Both the position numbers and the translations under genes were made by a program. DNA of 47,040 nt from the NCBI GenBank assembly GCA_003193925.1, contig PSPG01000013.1:1-47040 (forward strand), in the 5' to 3' direction. Positions 19,254-28,520 of this stretch are shown one piece after another; position 1 is the first letter of the stretch; the number at the start of each line of letters is the position of its first letter. Origin of the DNA: Candidatus Thalassarchaeum betae. Its GTDB lineage: Archaea; Thermoplasmatota; Poseidoniia; Poseidoniales; Thalassarchaeaceae. The notes beneath the pieces are model-generated. The model searched no databases, was not told where the DNA came from, and saw nothing but the letters and a program-made list of their open reading frames with translations.

Positions 19254-20981
19254 ATGGCCGATCCTGCAGATTGGGACCCCGACATAGTCTCGGCCGTGCG
19301 CAAGTACGCACTGCAAAATGCGGTTGAGTATGCAGGCGAAGGGCAGTCGGGCAGCGTGCTGGGCAGGCTGCTGGCAGAGCGTGAGGACCTTCGTCGGATG
19401 GCTCGCGAGATTATGGCCCTGGTAGATGCCGAGGTCGCCGCTGCTAACTCGATGGCGGCGAGCCAAGGGGTGGATGCTGTTCGAGCCGAGCTCGAGCAGT
19501 CCGCACCGGAGGCCCTCAAGCGCCGGAAGCACCAGAAGGCGCAGGGGCTGCGCGAGTTACCCGGCGATACCTCCGGAGGCGTCGTCCTGAGGTTCGCGCC
19601 CAATCCCAACGGCCCGCTGTCTCTGGGCCATTCCCGTGGCGTTGCGATTAACTCCGAGTACGCGAAGATGTACGGCGGCAAGGTGGTGCTGCGGTTTGAC
19701 GATACCGACACTAAAGTCAAGCCGCCGGTCCCGGACGCCTACGGCTGGATAGCGGACGAGTACGAATGGCTGGCAGGAAGGCCTGCCGATATGGTCATCC
19801 GGGCCAGCGAGAGAATGCCGGTCTACCTCGAGCATGCCGAGCGGATGATTGCTGGGAGCTTCGGCTACGTCTGTAGTTGCAGCGCGGCGGAATTCAGGAA
19901 CCTGCGCGAGGACAAGAAAGACTGCCCGTGCAGGGACAGGGCTGCCTCAGACAGTCTGTCCGACTGGAAAGCGATGAACGCCGGCGAGATTGCGGAGGGG
20001 GATGCAGTGGTAAGGGTGAAGACCGATATGACGCTACCCAACCCCGCCCTACGCGACTGGCCTGCCCTGAGGATTCAGTACGCCCCTCACCCCATGGTCG
20101 GTGAGCGCTACAAGGTGTGGCCGCTGCTGGACTTCCAGAGCGCCATCGAGGATCACGAGCAGGGTATCACGCACATCGTCAGGGGAAAGGACCTGATGGA
20201 CAGCACTCGCAAACAGACCCTGCTCTACGAGCACTTTGGATGGGCCTACCCCGAAACGCTGTACTGGGGGCGGGTCAAGGTCCACGAGTTCGGTGGGTTC
20301 TCCACCTCCGGGATGCGCGCCTCCATCGAAGCCGGAGAGTACTCCGGCTGGGACGATGCGCGCCTTCCTACGCTCAAGGCGCTGCAGCGGAGGGGATTCC
20401 GCGCGCAATCGCTTCTGGACTTCTGGATTGACCTCGGACTGACCCAGAAGGACATCTCGATCTCGATGCAGACAATAGAGTCGTTCAACGCCAAGCGGAT
20501 CGATGCCTTGACCGAGCGCCGCAGCTTCGTCCGAGACCCGGTGATGCTGGCCTTGGACCGCAGTTCGGCGCCCGGCGGACCGGGCTCACAGATTACCATC
20601 CCGAAGCACCCCGGCGGCACCATTGAGGGGTTCCGGGAGTGGAGCGTGGGCGAGTCGGTGGCCGTCCAGTCCGCAGATGCCGCGGCCGGCAGCATCCGGC
20701 TGAAGGAGTACGCGGACATCGAGGCCTCAGGCGAATCGGCCGCGGTCGGGTCCTGGGACAGGTCCGACGACCGACCTGTAGTTCACTGGCTTCCCGCCAG
20801 CATGGGGCGTGATGCGGTACTGCACAGGCCGGAAGGAGGACGCATGGTTTCCGAGAGCGGGCTGCTCGAGGACTTCGAATTGGAAGCCGGCGAGATATAC
20901 CAACTAGAGAGAGTCGGTTTCGCCAAGCTCGACGAACTCCCTGAAAAAGGGCCTGCGAGCCTGCTCTGGCTACATGGGTAG
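19254..20981 (+). CDS. gltX: glutamyl-tRNA synthetase (archaeal, GlnRS-like)
   Basis: Charges tRNA-Glu (and in many archaea also tRNA-Gln for later amidation). The HIGH-like motif lies in FAPNPNGPLSLGHSRG and the KMSKS-like loop is GFSTSGMRASI. An N-terminal helical extension (VRKYALQNAVEYAGEG) is typical of archaeal and eukaryotic GluRS, and the C-terminal beta-barrels bind the anticodon. An in-frame ATG-rich extension begins at 19200 and would overlap rnhB. I chose the ATG at 19254 because MADPADWDPDIVSAVRKYAL matches the family N-terminus and the extension (SVKCCFFAVLPDI) does not. About 575 residues. Confidence 0.95.
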   Translation: MADPADWDPDIVSAVRKYALQNAVEYAGEGQSGSVLGRLLAEREDLRRMAREIMALVDAEVAAANSMAASQGVDAVRAELEQSAPEALKRRKHQKAQGLRELPGDTSGGVVLRFAPNPNGPLSLGHSRGVAINSEYAKMYGGKVVLRFDDTDTKVKPPVPDAYGWIADEYEWLAGRPADMVIRASERMPVYLEHAERMIAGSFGYVCSCSAAEFRNLREDKKDCPCRDRAASDSLSDWKAMNAGEIAEGDAVVRVKTDMTLPNPALRDWPALRIQYAPHPMVGERYKVWPLLDFQSAIEDHEQGITHIVRGKDLMDSTRKQTLLYEHFGWAYPETLYWGRVKVHEFGGFSTSGMRASIEAGEYSGWDDARLPTLKALQRRGFRAQSLLDFWIDLGLTQKDISISMQTIESFNAKRIDALTERRSFVRDPVMLALDRSSAPGGPGSQITIPKHPGGTIEGFREWSVGESVAVQSADAAAGSIRLKEYADIEASGESAAVGSWDRSDDRPVVHWLPASMGRDAVLHRPEGGRMVSESGLLEDFELEAGEIYQLERVGFAKLDELPEKGPASLLWLHG

Positions 20982-21077
20982 GAAGATTCGGCGCCTGTGG
21001 CGCCGCCCCCGCGAACCGCGTACGCGTGGTTCCGCGAGGCGGCGGATTCAAGGGAGGCGGGCCAGCCACATAGACCG

Positions 21078-23093
21078 ATGACGCGTAGGCACGGGCCCAA
21101 TGCCTTCGCTCTGGTGGCTCTGATGCTGGCCATGAGCATGTCCCCGATGGCGGTGGTCGCGCAGGACGATGTGACGTGCTGCAACTCCACCGAGTTCAGG
21201 CTCTACCTGCTGGGCGAGGCTGACGTTGGGACACTCACGCCATTCGACGGCGACTTGGAGGAAGACGAGGACGATTCCGAGTCGACCTTGGTCACCCCCT
21301 CCATCTTCGGCGAGATAAATATCGGTACTTGGGGCGTGGTCTGGGGCATCGAGGGCAGCTACCCCAACGCCAGCTGGGACTTTCGCATCCCCTACGAGGT
21401 CGAGGGTGCTGTCGGGGTTACCATCAACTCCACCCTCGAGGTCAAGATCGGTGGCTCGTTCTACGAGGGAAATTCCGGTATTGACCCGTATCTGACGGGT
21501 TCGGGCGAGTTGCAGATTACCGTGGATGTCGAGCAGGGAGATGTCCGAGACGGTGATCTGGTTGAGCTCACTCTGAGTGTGCAGAGCCTGATGTTCGCGC
21601 AGCCAGGGGATGATGCCGGAATCAGGTTCCTCTGGGGCTCGGAGGAGCACGATGCCCACGTCTCGATGAGATTTCCGTTGGTTGACATCGAGATGAAGGA
21701 CGCCAGCGTCCTCGGACGACTCGTCTACTTCCCGATCGTTCTCACATCGGGCTTCGACGACCGAATGTGGTCCGGTTCCACTGGGGGTATCGCGGTGCAG
21801 AACGCCGAGGTCAGCCAGATGCCGATAGCCACTGGACTGGAGGATGGGGTCGAGGTGACCTTCGTATGGGAGGTGCCTGAGACCTCGGAAGGCGGCAACG
21901 TCCGTGTCGACTTCCATCTCATACCCCAGAGCGGACTGAGTATCGATACCAGTCGCACCCATGACATCACCATCGGTGAGGACACCGGAAACACAGGAGG
22001 CTGGTACCCCGCGAACGAGCCCCTGCGGACTGGCGGCTCCTCATTGAACCTCGATATCGATGCTAAGTGGGACGGCTACAAGACAGACCGCGAGGTCATA
22101 ATCAGCTTCGATGGGGCGATGTCCCAGTGGATGCGCTGGGGACTGGACAACATCGGCAACCAGAGCCTCAGTTCGAGCAGTTGGTGGCGCAACCTGAACT
22201 CGTACTCTGACTCGGTCCCAACTGCGGACAAGCACAATGGACGCGTCGATGATTCAGAGTTGCTCGCGCTGCAGGGCCACCTGACCGGTTCCGCAGCGAA
22301 CATGCGCTCATTCCTGTCCAATGGCCTCTCACTCGAGGTCGAGGCGATTGTAGGAGTCAATCCGATCGACCTCGGGCCCACTGAGATTACCATCGACATG
22401 GGCGGCACCAGGGCCTTCAGCGCTGATGCCATCACCATCGTCATCGACACTTCTTACAGCACCAGTAGCGGTGAGAGGCAGGTACTGGTCGAGACCTTCG
22501 TGCGCTCCTCGCTCGAGGAGTACTGGACCGAGGTCGATCTAGATGCGGAGATCAGGGCCACCATGCTAGAGGACCTAGGTGCCGTCTCTGCCGACGAGAT
22601 TGAGTATTCTCACCGGCGGTGGTTAATTCTCGAGGTGATTACCATCGATCAGCCGGACCTAGATCCTGATTTAGATTTCAGACTGGAGTTTCAACCCTCT
22701 GGTAACACCATGTACAGTTCTCTGTTCGGTGCGATGTTTTGTGTCTTGATACTCTCTGCCGCCATCGGACTGGGTATGTCCCTGACGAAGAAGAGGGCGA
22801 GTGTGCCCGCCTTGGTCACGGTGGTCTCCCTAGGTGCTTTGGCTCTGGTGATCTACGTGCTCGGGATGCCGATGCCGATAGTTCTCGGAGTAGTGTTATC
22901 TTCCATGCTGTTGGTATTCCCCGTTGCCTTGGTATCCCCAAAACAGGAGACCATGCAGAGAATCAGCGAGCGTAAAGGCGGCCCGCACATAGATTGCCCG
23001 GCCTGCGGCACCTCTGTGCCCGTGGATTCTGACGTACGCCCCCTGAGACTGGAGTGCCCTAACTGCAAGAGCATGCTCAGGGTCGAAGAGTAA
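21078..23093 (+). CDS. secreted-domain membrane protein with C-terminal zinc ribbon, unknown function
   Basis: From the ATG at 21078 the protein has about 671 residues. A signal peptide (ALVALMLAMSMSPMAVVAQ) is followed by an extracellular beta-rich region of about 500 residues with an acidic patch (DLEEDEDDSE). Next come three or four closely spaced transmembrane helices, including YSSLFGAMFCVLILSAAIGL and LALVIYVLGMPMPIVLGVVL. A cytosolic four-Cys ribbon (CPACG and CPNCKS) ends it. An in-frame extension begins at 20997; I prefer 21078 because it places the signal peptide at the N-terminus and GGATTCAAGG lies about 29 nt upstream. The stop TAA abuts the convergent stop at 23094. No family recognised. 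Confidence 0.8.
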   Translation: MTRRHGPNAFALVALMLAMSMSPMAVVAQDDVTCCNSTEFRLYLLGEADVGTLTPFDGDLEEDEDDSESTLVTPSIFGEINIGTWGVVWGIEGSYPNASWDFRIPYEVEGAVGVTINSTLEVKIGGSFYEGNSGIDPYLTGSGELQITVDVEQGDVRDGDLVELTLSVQSLMFAQPGDDAGIRFLWGSEEHDAHVSMRFPLVDIEMKDASVLGRLVYFPIVLTSGFDDRMWSGSTGGIAVQNAEVSQMPIATGLEDGVEVTFVWEVPETSEGGNVRVDFHLIPQSGLSIDTSRTHDITIGEDTGNTGGWYPANEPLRTGGSSLNLDIDAKWDGYKTDREVIISFDGAMSQWMRWGLDNIGNQSLSSSSWWRNLNSYSDSVPTADKHNGRVDDSELLALQGHLTGSAANMRSFLSNGLSLEVEAIVGVNPIDLGPTEITIDMGGTRAFSADAITIVIDTSYSTSSGERQVLVETFVRSSLEEYWTEVDLDAEIRATMLEDLGAVSADEIEYSHRRWLILEVITIDQPDLDPDLDFRLEFQPSGNTMYSSLFGAMFCVLILSAAIGLGMSLTKKRASVPALVTVVSLGALALVIYVLGMPMPIVLGVVLSSMLLVFPVALVSPKQETMQRISERKGGPHIDCPACGTSVPVDSDVRPLRLECPNCKSMLRVEE

Positions 23094-23951
23094 TCATTTC
23101 TGCCCATCCCTGAGAAGTGAGTCAACTAGCTTCCCCGCTGCTACTGGAGCCGGATTCTCCTTCCACAGCCCTGCGGCGGATGAGACCTGCCCCGCCAGAT
23201 CGGTGGACCAGCCGGGCCCAAGCACGCAGTGCCAGCCGATCTCCTCCAGTCTGGCAGTGGAGGGGGTAGAGCGTGCGAGGCCGGGACGCATCAGATGAGA
23301 GAGGGCGCGTGCCCGGCCCTCGAGATCCAATGTGGCCCAGCGTGAGGCGATCGCGTCCAGCGCGGTTGGGTCTATCCACGAATTGGCGCTGACGTTCGGC
23401 TCGGGCACCTCGGGCAGGGGGACGACGCGAATCGAGCCTTCCTTCACCAGAGCGTCACGCAGGGCCGTAAAAACCGGGTCGTAGGTGGTATCCAGAGCAG
23501 AGTGGAGCCAATTGCCAGAGATCGCCCAAGGTCTGAGCCGTCGCACTCTCGCGCCTCCCGGACAGATCGCCTGAGCCAGGGCATGAGCCTGGGCCACTGC
23601 GGTGAGCGGTCCCTTCCGAGCATCGCCCTGATGTCCCGTCAGGCCATCGACCACGACGCCGGACAGAGTGAGTTGAGGAGGCCCGGAAGCAAGGCGGGGA
23701 CCGCTCTCCTCAGCCGGTCCGAGAATATGCACCCATGCCCCCTCGGAAGGGGCCTCCAGTCTGAAGCGGCGCCGGTACGGGAGTCCGGCGTCGACCAACG
23801 CCGCCTCGATTGGGGCGATGGCCAGAGCACCCGGAAGGGATGGTGCTGCGAGCAGGAGTATCGTCTCGGTGCAACTACGCAACTCGTCGGCGGCCTGTGA
23901 GAGAACTCCGGCGACGGGGGTGAGCAGTTCGGTCTCGAGGAGAGCGCGCAT
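23094..23951 (-). CDS. possible degenerate DHH/RecJ-like (Cdc45-like) protein
   Basis: About 285 residues, directly downstream of rps15 on the same strand. In many Euryarchaeota the uS15 gene is followed by a RecJ-like DHH phosphoesterase gene. The N-terminal alternation TILLLAAPSLPGALAIAPIE followed by AALVDAGLPYRRRFRLE has the shape of the DHH first strand, helix and strand. ARVRRLRPWAISGNWLHSAL resembles the later LAPLAIVGAIGD-type segment. The metal-binding Asp residues and the DHH motif itself are missing, so it would be catalytically dead, like Cdc45 compared with RecJ. This is inferred from position and weak resemblance. The start could be the ATG at 23951 or an in-frame TTG at 23978. 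Otherwise treat as hypothetical. Confidence 0.45.
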   Translation of the reverse strand: MRALLETELLTPVAGVLSQAADELRSCTETILLLAAPSLPGALAIAPIEAALVDAGLPYRRRFRLEAPSEGAWVHILGPAEESGPRLASGPPQLTLSGVVVDGLTGHQGDARKGPLTAVAQAHALAQAICPGGARVRRLRPWAISGNWLHSALDTTYDPVFTALRDALVKEGSIRVVPLPEVPEPNVSANSWIDPTALDAIASRWATLDLEGRARALSHLMRPGLARSTPSTARLEEIGWHCVLGPGWSTDLAGQVSSAAGLWKENPAPVAAGKLVDSLLRDGQK

Positions 23952-23994
23952 TGGGGGGGCTGTGGGGCCGGGGTTCAAATTCCCTGCGCAGGAA

Positions 23995-24450
23995 TCACTC
24001 GACCATCAGTCGCAACTGATCGCGCTTGTAGGCCCAACTCTCATCGAGTTGACCGGTGCTCTTGTAGTACCTAGCGAGGCGGCGGATCTTCGACTCGCAG
24101 AGCTCGAGTTGGCGGCGGTTGTGTAGGTCCTTACGGTTGCCGGTGAGGTGGTCCATGAGACCCAAAGCCCTGCGCATGAGGTTCATCATGTCCTCAGGGT
24201 ACCTCGGTGAGATGCCGTTGCGGGCCAGAGTCTGGGAGATTCGCTCGCCCATGACCAAGCGGACATCGGGTACTGCGTGCTGGTCACGCAGGAGGGTTCC
24301 GATTACAGAGGTCGAATGCCCTTCCTGTGCCAAGCTGACGATTAGGTCCTCTACTTCCTTCTTGTCCGTGGCTGACCATGCTGGGGCCTCGCTCACGCTG
24401 GGCTTGCTGGATCCGCTGCGACCCTTTCCACCGCTGTGCATTCGTGCCAT
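23995..24450 (-). CDS. rps15: small ribosomal subunit protein uS15, archaeal type
   Basis: The archaeal/eukaryotic form of S15, binding the central domain of 16S rRNA. The N-terminus MARMHSGGKGRSGSSKP is nearly diagnostic. The core contains VRLVMGERISQTLARNGISP and DLHNRRQLELCESKIRRLAR, the rRNA-contact helix, ending in YYKSTGQLDESWAYKRDQ. Its 151 residues are the normal length. GGTGG lies about 6 nt before the ATG as a Shine-Dalgarno, and GATTAAAGAG at 24486-24495 is a likely TATA box. The following gene begins 16-43 nt after the stop, depending on its start. Confidence 0.97.
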   Translation of the reverse strand: MARMHSGGKGRSGSSKPSVSEAPAWSATDKKEVEDLIVSLAQEGHSTSVIGTLLRDQHAVPDVRLVMGERISQTLARNGISPRYPEDMMNLMRRALGLMDHLTGNRKDLHNRRQLELCESKIRRLARYYKSTGQLDESWAYKRDQLRLMVE

Positions 24451-24485
24451 TCACACCACCTAGGCGTCCGGCCGACCTGCTCTCC

Positions 24486-24495
24486 CTCTTTAATC
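24486..24495 (-). promoter_or_regulatory. TATA box of rps15
   Basis: The minus strand reads GATTAAAGAG, centred about 41 nt upstream of the rps15 ATG. This predicts a 5' leader of about 14 nt holding the GGTGG ribosome-binding motif, in contrast to the leaderless genes nearby. Confidence 0.5.
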
Positions 24496-24522
24496 GCTAC
24501 GCAAACCACCCGAAGGGTGGGC

Positions 24523-26307
24523 TCACAACCGGTGATGTGCTCGTGCCAGTCTACCCGGGCCATTAGGCCACTCCCACCCGGGTGCTTCGGCACGCGCTGA
24601 TCCGACCAGCCCACCGTCTTGCATCACCAGAACCTCGTCGCCTGCCCTGATCCCCGCCTCGGCGCTCTCGACGTTCGTGGCGAACAAGTCGCCGCGCCAC
24701 TCCACTCCGGTTCTGAGGAGCACTCTCGGCAGCGCATCGCAGGCGTCCAGCAGTGGCAGGCAGGACTTCGAGAAGGCGAAGCGCCCTGTGCGTGGGTTCC
24801 ATTGGGCTATCTGCACTCCTTCCCTCTTGATGGTGAATATCGGCGGGCGGCCTTGGATTGATGCGCCTTCGAGCCAAGTGTCGGTGCCGTGTTGGAACCG
24901 CGACAGCGCTCGCAGCTGGGCCAGTCTGTGCCGGCCCTTCTTGAGATTGGGCAGCCTCAGATCCTCGGCGGCGCGATTGACTTCGGATGTCAAGCGCTCC
25001 AGAGCCTCCTCTGAGCCGGCGGAGTCGTCGCCTCGAGTATCGACGACCTCGAGGGCTTTGACCTCGATTTCGACTCCGGAGTGGTTGATAATTAGCGAGT
25101 ACCCAACCCTCGACGCCAGACGCGCAACCATGTCATGGATAACGGCGAGCTCGTCGGAGTCCCAATCGCCGGTCACGGGTATGTCGTAGTTCGCCGCGGG
25201 CCATATCTCCTCCAATTCCCTCGGCACCAGCCCCAGCGGGGCTGTGACCATCACCTGATGGGCCCCATTGGACTGTATGGCCCTGCGGAACCTCCTGTGA
25301 CTCTGGGACACCCTGTACGGCTTGGTGGCCGAGCAGGGCAGCAGGACAAGAACCTCGCGCTGGTGCTCCGGGGGCTCGTGCTCGTCCGCGACCCTGTTCC
25401 GCCAATCGTGTATGAGAGCGTCTTCGCGGCTCGTGTAGGTGTGGCACCTGAGCGTGCGCTCACTACCCACGACTCTTGCCAGACCGGCGCGCCAACCCTC
25501 GTGCTCGCGCATCTTGGCGTCGTGCTGGCGCAGTCGCTCGACCGAACGAGGGCTCGAAGTGCTCTGACGCTCGGCGAGCTCGCGCAGCGAACCGTTTCTG
25601 ATTGCTGTCCTGGTGGCTGCGATAGCACGCGACCAAGCCGCGCATTGGGCATCCATATCCGCGGTCTCGCCGATTGTCTCCTCAACGTCTCTAGGACCGT
25701 CCTCCGAGAGCAGCACACCGAGCGACGATGCGTGCCTCGATCGGGCCATGTCGAACAGATCGACCCCCATCCAAGCGAGCAGAGCGCAGTTGTCGGGACC
25801 GGCGATGCCGGGAGTCCAGAGCAGCGAGGTCGGGAATCGCACCCTCAAGGCATCGAGGGCATCGACGAGCATCCCCGGCCGCTTGGCCAACTGCGGTGCG
25901 TCTACCAAGACCACCACCGATGGCTCGAGATCGGCGTCGTTGAGGCTCCGATCGTGGTGCATCGCCTGCCATGAGACGGGAAGCAACTGCGCACCGCTCG
26001 CGAACTCGCCCGAATCAGACTCGGCGAGGCTAGGAGGAAGGACCAGCCCCTCGGTGGCCTCCCAGATGTCCTCGCAGTCGAACGGATAGCAGAGATTGGC
26101 ACGTGTAGAGAGCGTGATTCTCGCGGGGGGGGATCCTCCTTCCCTGAGGCTTGCGAACGGGGCGAGGGCGGGCGGCAGTTCGGGGTCCTGAGGGCCCAAT
26201 ACCAGCCCGGGAGTCCATGCCACAGGCTGATACCTGTCCCCGAGCGACATCAGCCTGCCGAATCGGTGGCGTGCAGCCACACCACGGGCCAGCGGTCGCT
26301 CGGACAT
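24523..26307 (-). CDS. arcS: archaeosine synthase (ArcS / TgtA2)
   Basis: Acts in archaeosine formation at tRNA position 15, adding lysine (or another amine donor) to preQ0-modified tRNA. The N-terminal half is a TGT-like barrel without the catalytic TGT residues in obvious form. The family signature PC-x3-KPY-x2-S-x2-H appears exactly as PCSATKPYRVSQSH, at about residue 324 from the ATG at 26307. It is followed by TAPLGLVPRELEEIWPAANY. The C-terminal about 80 residues (PPIFTIKREGVQIAQWNP, then GDEVLVMQDGGLVGSARA) form a PUA domain for tRNA binding. ATG codons at 26319 and 26307 are both possible starts. It diverges from the 26370 gene. About 594 residues, normal for full-length ArcS. Confidence 0.93.
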   Translation of the reverse strand: MSERPLARGVAARHRFGRLMSLGDRYQPVAWTPGLVLGPQDPELPPALAPFASLREGGSPPARITLSTRANLCYPFDCEDIWEATEGLVLPPSLAESDSGEFASGAQLLPVSWQAMHHDRSLNDADLEPSVVVLVDAPQLAKRPGMLVDALDALRVRFPTSLLWTPGIAGPDNCALLAWMGVDLFDMARSRHASSLGVLLSEDGPRDVEETIGETADMDAQCAAWSRAIAATRTAIRNGSLRELAERQSTSSPRSVERLRQHDAKMREHEGWRAGLARVVGSERTLRCHTYTSREDALIHDWRNRVADEHEPPEHQREVLVLLPCSATKPYRVSQSHRRFRRAIQSNGAHQVMVTAPLGLVPRELEEIWPAANYDIPVTGDWDSDELAVIHDMVARLASRVGYSLIINHSGVEIEVKALEVVDTRGDDSAGSEEALERLTSEVNRAAEDLRLPNLKKGRHRLAQLRALSRFQHGTDTWLEGASIQGRPPIFTIKREGVQIAQWNPRTGRFAFSKSCLPLLDACDALPRVLLRTGVEWRGDLFATNVESAEAGIRAGDEVLVMQDGGLVGSARAEAPGWEWPNGPGRLARAHHRL

Positions 26308-26369
26308 GGCGCATCGCACTGACGCGGTTCGCTTGAAGGATTCTAAGGTGGAGCCGGGTCGGCGGGTAC

Positions 26370-28520
26370 GTGCAAGGCGCGCGGGCGTGGCTCTTAGCAG
26401 CGGTTCTGGTGCTCTCTGCGTTCAGCATCAGCGCCATGGCGCAGGATGACGACCGAGTAACCCTGCAGGATGAGGAGTTCAGCACCAACGGGCCAGTGTG
26501 GATCGGCGTGACGTGTACCGAACTGAGTTGCCCGGGCATGGAACTTGTCGTCACCGTTGACGGCAATGAGACTAGCCATTCGGACTCGCATCACGTCCAA
26601 TGGTCGGGCTGGGTCGACGACATCGTCTCCTGGAAGTTGCTGGCCGACTCTGGCACGGATGTGGCCCACCTCGACCTCGACGTGGTAATGAGTTGGCAGG
26701 AGGACTGGACCGAGCACGACGATCTTCCGAACATCGTACCCCCTCCGGGTGCGCAGGGAGACTATCCTCAGATCAACACTGCCTCGCCGTGCCAGTTGCA
26801 CAACTGTGCCGCGATCGACCTGTTGTCAGAGGGCGTGCTCTATGTCGGCGCGCTAGAGAACCTGAGCGACAAGGACGCATTGCACATCGTCGGGGACGCA
26901 GGGGACGTGATGCTGCTCAACCGCCTGAGGAGTCCGGATGAGATGAACGTGGAGATCTGGCAGAGGAGCGAGGATTCCAAGACCCTTCTCGACAGCATCT
27001 CCTCCGACGAGCTAGATTCGCATTACTTCGACTATCCCGCCGACGGGGAGCTCTGGCTCCGGATGGTTCACGCCACTGTGGCTGACTACTCGCCCTACGA
27101 GTTCGAAGTCATCCGCTATGACGATGACACAGAGGCGCCCGGAGGCGGCGAATTGGGTAACCCGTGGACTCACGGTGATGCTCTTCCCTTCGGCGGCTAT
27201 TCCTCACCCGTTTACTACGGGCACATAGCCGGGGGGGACAGCGAGGGCGACTCTCTGCTCATCGAAGCCGGGCCCAAAATGCACATCGAGCCGCATTGCA
27301 TGTTCACGGGCGGCCAAGGGGCCGTGAATCTGGACATCGTGATGCATGAGCACGATGGTTCGACAGTCGTCGTTACTCAGAACGCATATTCATGTCCCGA
27401 TTCGATTCAGACCACTGAGCAGACGGACACAATCGAGTTTCGAATGACCTCCGGGGGGACGGTGGCCTGGGGCATTCGCATGGAAACCGAGGATCCCGGC
27501 GATGGCTGGCTAGTCGGGGATGCCCCGGATCATTTGTGGGGGGTCGGGGGGTTGGACGACAGATGGCAAACCATCATGCCCGGCCCGTTCAACTTCCGCG
27601 GAACTCTGGGGCCGGATGACGCAATAGACGTATTCGCAATCAGCATCACAGAGGAAAACGGTTCGTACGTTCGGGTGAACAAGATTGGGGAATCAGCAGC
27701 AGTCTACCGATTGCTCGCCTTGAACCAGGAAACCGGCGACGTCGTGAATTTCACGAATGGCTCGATGATGATAGTGCCCCCTGGGACTCACGCCTTGGTG
27801 GTTGAGATGACAGGTGGGGACCAGACTGTGGAGTATCATTTCTCTCTACCTTGGATGGGACCTTACGAACCAGCTGAGGAGGAGTTTCAGGACCTGTCAT
27901 ACCGCGCGAAGGACTTCTACATCTTTGCAGGGGTCTTCCTGCTCTCGCCTTTGTTGCTGGTAATCTGGTGGAACAGAGGAGCGATTTTCGGTGGCGCGCC
28001 CCTCGCCTCGGATATCGAGGAACACGAACGCCGCAAGCTGCGTCGCCTGCGCGAGAGGCTTGCCGAGGCTCTGGCCGAGGAGACGATCGACGAGGGCGAG
28101 GTCGAATACGCCCTCCGGCAACTGGGAGACAGCCCGTGGAGGTTTGTCGTGCAGGACTGGGGCGAGCCGCTACTGCGTCATATGACCGAGCAAGTCGAGA
28201 TCTGCGTCTGGCGAATAAGTGAGGGTGATGCAACACTGCTCTTGGGAATACGAGTGGCCGACGAGCCTTGGGAACTCGCCGCAATGAGGGTCCACGCACC
28301 AGAGGGGTCCAAGGTCGGAATAGCCGCAGTCTCCCCGAGCCACCTCTTCCGGGGGGACGAGATATTCCTCGACACGATGCCGGCTGGCAGCAGCATGTTC
28401 CTCAGCCTGACTCTGGAAGGGAGCCCGTCCAGCCTCGGCTTCCAACTCTCCGGACTCGTGGACGGCCAGCCACTGGCAGCCGTTCCCAACAGGGCTTTGG
28501 ACTGGGACAAGTCCGGATGA
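26370..28520 (+). CDS. single-pass membrane protein with large ectodomain and conserved-looking cytosolic domain
   Basis: A 716-residue type I membrane protein starting at GTG. The signal peptide is WLLAAVLVLSAFSISAMAQ. The ectodomain of about 490 residues is acidic and beta-rich; it has cysteine-containing segments (CTELSCPGME, CQLHNCAAID) that may form disulfides. One transmembrane helix (FYIFAGVFLLSPLLLVIWW) sits near residue 520. The cytosolic part, about 180 residues, begins with a charged helix (HERRKLRRLRERLAEALAEE) and then a compact alpha/beta region. ATTCTAA, 27 nt before the GTG, may be its TATA element. The stop codon abuts the dnaJ stop codon in TGATCA. No family recognised. Confidence 0.82.
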   Translation: MQGARAWLLAAVLVLSAFSISAMAQDDDRVTLQDEEFSTNGPVWIGVTCTELSCPGMELVVTVDGNETSHSDSHHVQWSGWVDDIVSWKLLADSGTDVAHLDLDVVMSWQEDWTEHDDLPNIVPPPGAQGDYPQINTASPCQLHNCAAIDLLSEGVLYVGALENLSDKDALHIVGDAGDVMLLNRLRSPDEMNVEIWQRSEDSKTLLDSISSDELDSHYFDYPADGELWLRMVHATVADYSPYEFEVIRYDDDTEAPGGGELGNPWTHGDALPFGGYSSPVYYGHIAGGDSEGDSLLIEAGPKMHIEPHCMFTGGQGAVNLDIVMHEHDGSTVVVTQNAYSCPDSIQTTEQTDTIEFRMTSGGTVAWGIRMETEDPGDGWLVGDAPDHLWGVGGLDDRWQTIMPGPFNFRGTLGPDDAIDVFAISITEENGSYVRVNKIGESAAVYRLLALNQETGDVVNFTNGSMMIVPPGTHALVVEMTGGDQTVEYHFSLPWMGPYEPAEEEFQDLSYRAKDFYIFAGVFLLSPLLLVIWWNRGAIFGGAPLASDIEEHERRKLRRLRERLAEALAEETIDEGEVEYALRQLGDSPWRFVVQDWGEPLLRHMTEQVEICVWRISEGDATLLLGIRVADEPWELAAMRVHAPEGSKVGIAAVSPSHLFRGDEIFLDTMPAGSSMFLSLTLEGSPSSLGFQLSGLVDGQPLAAVPNRALDWDKSG

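Noticed and set aside
23965..23995. Possible tRNA T-arm (GGGGTTCAAATTCCC) on the plus strand
   Set aside because: No acceptor-stem partner, D-arm or anticodon arm could be found upstream. It lies at the start of the RecJ-like gene.
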